From JBEIFW01 sp044370695 (GTDB lineage Bacteria; Actinomycetota; Acidimicrobiia; Acidimicrobiales; Ilumatobacteraceae): a DNA stretch of 12,536 nt. A program made the translations under genes and the position numbers. The notes beneath the pieces are model-generated. The model had not been told where the DNA came from and did no database searches. It saw only the letters and a program-made list of their open reading frames with translations. The stretch spans positions 1 through 12,536 of the forward strand of contig JBILVB010000114.1 of the NCBI GenBank assembly GCA_044370695.1. The letters run 5' to 3'. Shown in pieces: positions 8,791-12,536 of this stretch. Position 1 is the stretch's first letter, and the number at the start of each line of letters is the position of its first letter.

Positions 8791-9323
8791 GGCGCGGTCC
8801 CCCGCAGGGCTGCGATGATCTCGTCCCGGATGGCGTGGGCCACCCGGTGCATGGTGTCGGCTCCGGCCCCTGCGACCGGATGTTCGAAGCAGACCCGCGG
8901 GACATCGGGCATGCCCACGGAGCGGGCGATGAAGTCGCCCTGGGCCCAGAACTCGCTGGACACGAGGGCCACGGCCGGGACACCCCGGCGGGCCAGGTTC
9001 ACGCCGTCACGCACGGTGCCGGTGGTGCAGCTGCCTCAATGGCCGTAGGCGGTGACGACCACCGCGCACTCGGCGGTGATGGCGTCGAGCATCTCCCCCG
9101 AGCAGATCGCCGAGGCGTTGCCCTTGTCGTAGGAGACGAACCGGGCCGCCGGGAGGGCCTCGGCGAGCGCCCGCTCGACGTGACGCAGGAAGTTGACCGA
9201 GTCGGGGAAGCCGTTGGCGAGCATCCCGATCGTCACCGGGCCCGACGTCACGTCGAGCCCGAGCAGATAGGGCTCGACCGGGGTGCCGGGTTCGGCGCGG
9301 GGATCGAGGAAACGGACCGTCAT
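8787..9323 (-). CDS. UGSC family selenoprotein with in-frame UGA (Sec96)
   Basis: Reading from the ATG at 9323 through the TGA at 9038-9036 gives one continuous 178-residue protein with a stop at 8789-8787. It begins MTVRFLDPRAEPGTP, the typical start of the UGSC (seleno)protein family. The flanks of codon 96 are AVVVTAYGH before and GSCTTGTVRDGVNLARRG after, so the motif is Sec-Gly-Ser-Cys, a CxxC-like redox pair (Sec96/Cys99). Conserved-looking text continues without a break: GVPAVALVSSEFWAQGD, then VCFEHPVAG. Both halves share the same frame and codon style, which argues against two genes or a pseudogene. The exact function of the family is unknown; a thiol or selenol redox role is inferred from the motif. 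A candidate SECIS hairpin lies at 9002-9024. SelA, SelB, SelC and SelD are not in the window and must be encoded elsewhere. The stop overlaps the GTG of the next gene. Confidence 0.88.
9002..9024 (-). promoter_or_regulatory. Candidate bacterial SECIS hairpin for Sec96
   Basis: On the transcribed strand, bases 14-32 after the UGA fold into CCG-x-CAC / GUG-x-CGG, with one G-A mismatch, closing a five-base loop CGUGC. An extra C-G pair lies one mismatch further out (bases 12 and 34). The loop starts about 20 nt past the UGA and has G as its second base, which agrees with the known loose rules for bacterial SECIS elements (short stem 16-37 nt downstream, G in the first two loop bases). Stem stability is modest and the fold was done by eye. 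Confidence 0.45.
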
Positions 9324-9386
9324 GGCCGCAGGGTACCCGGCCGGCACGCACCGCGAGTCGAGGCCTCGGGCTGTCAAGCTGCTCGC
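9324..9386. promoter_or_regulatory. Divergent intergenic region between the UGSC gene and the monooxygenase gene
   Basis: This 63-bp gap separates the two divergent gene pairs of the putative module, so a shared control region is possible. I see no clear operator dyad, promoter boxes or strong ribosome binding sites in it. The regulatory role is inferred from gene orientation alone. Confidence 0.35.
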
Positions 9387-10562
9387 ATGCGGATCGGCAT
9401 CGTCGGCGCCGGGATCGGCGGGCTCAGCACCGCGGCGTTCCTCGTGCGCGCCGGCCACGAGGTGACGGTGTTCGAGCAGGCGTCGGCGCTCGGGGAGATC
9501 GGCGCCGGGATCCAGCTGTCCCCCAACGCCACGCGCCTGCTGGCACGCCTCGGCGTCGGCCCTGCGCTCGACGCCGTGGCGGTGCGGCCCGAGGCGATCG
9601 AGCAGCGCCGGTGGGCCGACGGCACCGTGTTGTCGCGCGTGGAGCTCGGCGACGTCGTCGAGCGGGCCTTCGGCGCGCCGTACCTCCACGTGCACCGGGC
9701 CGATCTCGTCGAGGTGCTCGGCACAGCGGTGCCGGCCGCATGCGTGCGCACCGCTCGGCGCGTCACCGGCGTCGACCCCGACGGCACGGTGGTGCTCGCC
9801 GACGCCACGCAGGAGCGCTTCGACGCCGTGATCGGCGCCGACGGCATCCACTCGGTGGTGCGGCGCGCCCTGGTGGGCGACGGGCCGGCCACGTTCTCGG
9901 GCCACGTCGCCTACCGGGCGCTCGTCCCCGGCGACGCCGTACGGGCCCTCGGATGGCCAGCGCTGGCCACGGCGTGGCTCGGGCCCGGCGCCCACGTCGT
10001 GCACTACTACCTGCGGGCCGGCGCGCTGCACAACATCGTCGCCATCCACGAGGACCCGACCTGGACCACCGAATCGTGGACCACACCGGGCGATCCCGAG
10101 GTGCTGCGAGCCGCGTTCGCCGGCTGGGCGCCGGCGGTGCGGGACCTGCTCGCGTTGGTGGAACGGACCCACCGCTGGGCGTTGCACGACCGGGCCCCGC
10201 TGCCGGTGTGGAGCCGGGGGCACGTGACCCTCCTGGGCGACGCCTGCCACCCGATGCTCCCCTACGTCGCCCAGGGCGGCGCCCAGGCCGTCGAGGACGC
10301 GGCGGCGCTCGCCGCCGCCCTCGACGGCGTGGCGCCCGACGCCGTGCCCGGCGCGCTCGTGCGCTACGAGTCGACCCGCCGCGAGCGCACCACCGCCGTG
10401 CAGACCTCCGCGCGCGCCAACGCCACGACGTTCCACCTGCCCGACGGCGAGGCGCAGGAGCGACGGGACGCAGCGATGGCCCGGGCCGCCGACCCCGACC
10501 CCCGGGCGTCGCGGGTGGCCTGGCTGTACGCCCACGACGCCGCCGTGCTGCCGGCGGTCTGA
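9387..10562 (+). CDS. FAD-dependent monooxygenase, salicylate/6-hydroxynicotinate hydroxylase-like
   Basis: A group A flavoprotein hydroxylase of the PHBH fold, which uses NAD(P)H and oxygen to hydroxylate aromatic or related rings in the cytoplasm. The 391-residue length fits. The dinucleotide-binding GxGxxG is at the N-terminus (IGIVGAGIGGLSTAAFLVRAG starts at residue 3; glycines 7, 9 and 12). Next come GAGIQLSPNATRLL (39-52), HVHRADLVEVL (101-111), the DG motif IGADGIHSVVR (149-159) and the GD motif LLGDACHPMLPYVAQGG (282-298), followed by EDAAALAAAL (303-312). The ATG at 9387 immediately precedes the FAD motif. The VOC gene starts 32 bp after the stop, so the two are probably one operon. 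Substrate cannot be read from sequence; salicylate-like specificity is only the nearest family style. Confidence 0.9.
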   Translation: MRIGIVGAGIGGLSTAAFLVRAGHEVTVFEQASALGEIGAGIQLSPNATRLLARLGVGPALDAVAVRPEAIEQRRWADGTVLSRVELGDVVERAFGAPYLHVHRADLVEVLGTAVPAACVRTARRVTGVDPDGTVVLADATQERFDAVIGADGIHSVVRRALVGDGPATFSGHVAYRALVPGDAVRALGWPALATAWLGPGAHVVHYYLRAGALHNIVAIHEDPTWTTESWTTPGDPEVLRAAFAGWAPAVRDLLALVERTHRWALHDRAPLPVWSRGHVTLLGDACHPMLPYVAQGGAQAVEDAAALAAALDGVAPDAVPGALVRYESTRRERTTAVQTSARANATTFHLPDGEAQERRDAAMARAADPDPRASRVAWLYAHDAAVLPAV

Positions 10563-10594
10563 TCGCCGTCACGGCATCGGGCACACTGGTGGGC

Positions 10595-11275
10595 ATGGCC
10601 CTGCACCCGAACGGCGTCCACCACCTGGCGATCTCGACCCGCGACATCAAGGCCCAGATCGAGTTCTTCACCGACGTGCTCGGCGCCGAGTTGAAGGCGC
10701 TCTACTGGATGCACGGCGTCGAGAACACCTTCCACGGGTTCATCGAGCTGAACGAGTCGTCGTACATCGCCTTCGTCCAGCACCCCGACAACTCCGACCG
10801 TCACGAGCTCGGCGTCACCCATGCGGGCACGGCGGCCGGGCCGCTGCCGGGCGGCCTCATGCAGCACGTGGCGTTCTCGGTCGACACGCTCGACGACCTG
10901 TACGCGTTGCGCGACCGGATCCGCAGCCGGGGCGTGCCGGTCATGGGGCCGATCGACCACGGGATGTGCCAGTCGATGTACTTCGCCGGACCCGAGGGCC
11001 TGTGCCTCGAGGTGGCCACCGGGTCCGACATCGACGAGCGGGCCTGGATCGACCCCGAGGTGCAGGCGCTCGCCGGCATCAGCGATGCCGAGCTGAAGGG
11101 CTACCTCGCGCCGTCGGAGTACACCCGGCCGGCCGAAGCGGTCCCCCAGCCCGCCTACGACCCGGCCAAGCCCCACCTCGAGTACCCGCCGGCGGTGTAC
11201 CAGCGGGTGCTGGCCACGCCGGACGAGGTGTTCTGGCACTCGGTCGAGAACCGTCCTCCTGTCGAGATCGCCTGA
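10595..11275 (+). CDS. VOC-fold (glyoxalase/dioxygenase superfamily) protein
   Basis: Two VOC half-domains are visible in the first ~140 residues: VHHLAISTRDIKAQIEFFTD (8-27) and LMQHVAFSVDTLDDLYALRD (88-107), ending at GLCLEVATG (135-143). His10, His91 and Glu139 occupy positions typical of the divalent-metal ligands, so metal binding is likely. Members act as ring-cleaving dioxygenases, glyoxalases or isomerases. The hydroxylase just upstream makes aromatic or ring-cleavage chemistry plausible, but this is inference. Residues 144-226 form an extension beyond the basic fold, rich in Pro and Tyr (APSEYTRPAEA, YDPAKPHLEYPPAVYQR). I chose ATG at 10595 because it abuts the first beta strand; GTG at 10589 would add two residues. 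The gene ends before the hairpin at 11382. Confidence 0.87.
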   Translation: MALHPNGVHHLAISTRDIKAQIEFFTDVLGAELKALYWMHGVENTFHGFIELNESSYIAFVQHPDNSDRHELGVTHAGTAAGPLPGGLMQHVAFSVDTLDDLYALRDRIRSRGVPVMGPIDHGMCQSMYFAGPEGLCLEVATGSDIDERAWIDPEVQALAGISDAELKGYLAPSEYTRPAEAVPQPAYDPAKPHLEYPPAVYQRVLATPDEVFWHSVENRPPVEIA

Positions 11276-11381
11276 CCTGCTGCGGCGCCCGGAGCACAGG
11301 AGCGCCCTCCCCTCCCATGTGGTGGCCTACCGGGGTCGTCGTCCGCCGGTTGTGACGCAACGCCGCTCACACCGGACGCGA

Positions 11382-11412
11382 AACGAGGGCCCGGCACGGC
11401 CGGGCCCTCGTT
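11382..11412. terminator. Strong 14-bp GC-rich hairpin between convergent VOC and ilvC genes
   Basis: Arms 11382-11395 (AACGAGGGCCCGGC) and 11399-11412 (GCCGGGCCCTCGTT) are perfect reverse complements with a three-base loop. It lies in the 197-bp gap between convergent genes. On the minus strand the stem is followed by TTTCG and on the plus strand by CTCG, so the U-tracts are weak, but the stem is very stable. It probably ends transcripts from both sides. I see nothing else in the gap. Confidence 0.7.
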
Positions 11413-11472
11413 CTCGAACTGCTCCTCGACGCTGCCGCAGGCGCGCCGAGCCTTCGGTCGCCTCGGCCGGCG

Positions 11473-12501
11473 TCAGCCGCCGGAGACCTCGGCGACCTTC
11501 TTCTTGCCCTGCGAGATCCACGGCATCATCGCCCGCAACTGCGCGCCGACCTGCTCGATCGGGTGCTCACGACCTGCGGCCCGCAGGGCGTTGAACCGGG
11601 CCCGGCCCGAATCGGACTCGCCCACCCACTCCTCGGCGAAGCGGCCCTCGCGGATCTCGGCGAGCACCCGGCGCATCTCCTCCTTGGTGGCGGCGTTCAC
11701 GATCCGCGGCCCCCGGGTGAGATCGCCGTACTCGGCGGTGTCGGAGATCGAGTAGCGCATCCCGGCGATGCCCTCCTCGTACATGAGATCGACGATCAGC
11801 TTCACCTCGTGCAGGCACTCGAAGTAGGCCATCTCAGGCTGGTAGCCGGCCTCGACGAGGGTCTCGAACCCCGCCTGCACCAGCGACGTGAGGCCGCCGC
11901 ACAGCACGACCTGCTCGCCGAACAGGTCGGTCTCGGTCTCCTCGGTGAAGGTCGTCTCGATCACCCCGGCGCGCGTGCCGCCGATCGCGTCGGCGTACGA
12001 CAGGGCCACGGCCTTGGCCTGCCCGGTGGCGTCCTGCTCGATGGCGATGAGGGCCGGCACACCGCCGCCCTCGGTGTAGGTGCGCCGCACCAGGTGTCCG
12101 GGCCCCTTCGGGGCGATCATGATCACGTCGACCCCGGCGGGCGGTGCGATGCGGCCGAAGCGGATGTTGAAGCCGTGCGCGAAGGCCAGGGCCTTGCCCG
12201 CCGTCATGTGGGGGGCGATCTCGCCGTCGTAGATGCGCTTCTGCTCGGTGTCCGGTGCGAGCAGCATGATCACGTCGGCCCAGGCGGCCGCTTCGGCGAT
12301 CGGCAGCACCTTGAGGCCCTCGGCCTCGGCCTTGGCCTGCGAGGGCGACCCGGGCCGCAGGGCGACCACGACGTCGACGCCGGAATCCTTCAGGTTCAGC
12401 GCGTGCGCATGCCCCTGGGACCCGTAGCCGACGACGGCCACCTTCTTGCCGAGGATGATCGACCGATCTGCATCGGCCTCGTAGTACACGGTGGCGGCCA
12501 T
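11473..12501 (-). CDS. ilvC: Ketol-acid reductoisomerase (NADP+), class I
   Basis: Converts acetolactate and acetohydroxybutyrate to dihydroxy acids in valine, leucine and isoleucine synthesis, using NADPH and Mg2+ in the cytoplasm. At 342 residues it is the short class I form with a single C-terminal knotted domain. The Rossmann motif GYGSQGHAHALNLKDSG is at 25-41, the cofactor-specificity loop ALRPGSPSQAK at 47-57, catalytic HGFNIRFG at 109-116, and APKGPGHLVRRTY (130-142) with Lys132. The metal-site acids are in TDLFGEQVVLCGG (191-203, Asp192 and Glu196) and FECLHEVKLIVDLMYE (227-242, Glu228 and Glu232). The substrate-binding SISDTAEYGD is at 251-260. The ATG at 12501 has an AAGGGAAAGG ribosome binding site seven bases upstream. 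It is convergent with the VOC gene; upstream partners such as ilvB/ilvN would lie outside the window. Confidence 0.97.
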   Translation of the reverse strand: MAATVYYEADADRSIILGKKVAVVGYGSQGHAHALNLKDSGVDVVVALRPGSPSQAKAEAEGLKVLPIAEAAAWADVIMLLAPDTEQKRIYDGEIAPHMTAGKALAFAHGFNIRFGRIAPPAGVDVIMIAPKGPGHLVRRTYTEGGGVPALIAIEQDATGQAKAVALSYADAIGGTRAGVIETTFTEETETDLFGEQVVLCGGLTSLVQAGFETLVEAGYQPEMAYFECLHEVKLIVDLMYEEGIAGMRYSISDTAEYGDLTRGPRIVNAATKEEMRRVLAEIREGRFAEEWVGESDSGRARFNALRAAGREHPIEQVGAQLRAMMPWISQGKKKVAEVSGG

Positions 12502-12508
12502 CAGCTTG

Positions 12509-12518
12509 CCTTTCCCTT
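12509..12518 (-). promoter_or_regulatory. Ribosome binding site of ilvC
   Basis: On the minus strand AAGGGAAAGG sits seven bases before the ATG at 12501. It is the clearest Shine-Dalgarno in the window and fixes the ilvC start. Most other genes here have weak or no recognisable site. Confidence 0.7.
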
Positions 12519-12536
12519 CAGGGCGCGCACGCGCGC

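Noticed and set aside
8787..9014. A separate 75-residue gene starting at 9014
   Set aside because: It begins inside the conserved segment after the Sec codon, lacks the GSC motif at its start and is in frame with the upstream half; it is the C-terminal part of the selenoprotein.
9036..10535. A 499-codon minus-strand open frame ending at the TGA at 9036
   Set aside because: Only its last 95 codons (from ATG 9323) are real, as the N-terminal half of the UGSC selenoprotein. The rest is antisense to the monooxygenase and is low-complexity Gly/Arg/His-rich.
12523..12536. Alternating GC/CG-type run at the right edge
   Set aside because: GCGCGCACGCGCGC could adopt unusual structure, but it is short, at the window edge and expected at this base composition.

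Overview
The window is very GC-rich, tightly packed bacterial chromosome on which nearly all codons end in G or C. The long-type SerC, the AspC and MetY sequence styles and an in-frame-UGA UGSC protein suggest a high-GC actinobacterium, probably from the Acidimicrobiia or a close relative. That placement is inferred from protein style; no marker gene is present.

Left part (1-4711): a truncated aspartate aminotransferase gene reads leftward and off the window. Divergent from it, serC (phosphoserine aminotransferase) is followed after 12 bp by a multi-pass membrane protein of unknown function. A perfect 15-bp inverted repeat closes this pair against the convergent metY gene (O-acetylhomoserine sulfhydrylase).

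Middle part (4818-7756): this stretch looks damaged or misassembled. A secreted PQQ-type sugar dehydrogenase with a C-terminal PKD domain loses its reading frame inside the PKD domain near 6470. The next ~310 bp encode, in a second frame, an internal piece of a multi-pass membrane sensor. Near 6784 the coding signal moves to a third frame, which carries a GAF-like region and an intact GGDEF diguanylate cyclase domain. The simplest reading is two deletions, one fusing the dehydrogenase to a cyclase gene and one inside the cyclase gene.

Right-middle part (7711-11275): this is the most interesting region. On the minus strand lies a UGSC-family selenoprotein gene with an in-frame TGA at codon 96 (motif Sec-Gly-Ser-Cys) and a candidate bacterial SECIS hairpin just downstream. 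A conventional gene caller would split or truncate it. Its stop overlaps the GTG start of a 359-residue protein of unknown function (GTGA overlap). Divergently, 63 bp away, are an FAD-dependent aromatic-ring-type monooxygenase and a VOC/glyoxalase-fold dioxygenase-like protein. Together these four genes look like a compact redox or catabolic module.

Right end (11382-12501): a strong 14-bp hairpin with a 3-nt loop separates the VOC gene from the convergent ilvC (ketol-acid reductoisomerase), which has a good ribosome binding site. Much of the remainder is amino-acid biosynthesis (Asp, Ser, Met, branched chain).
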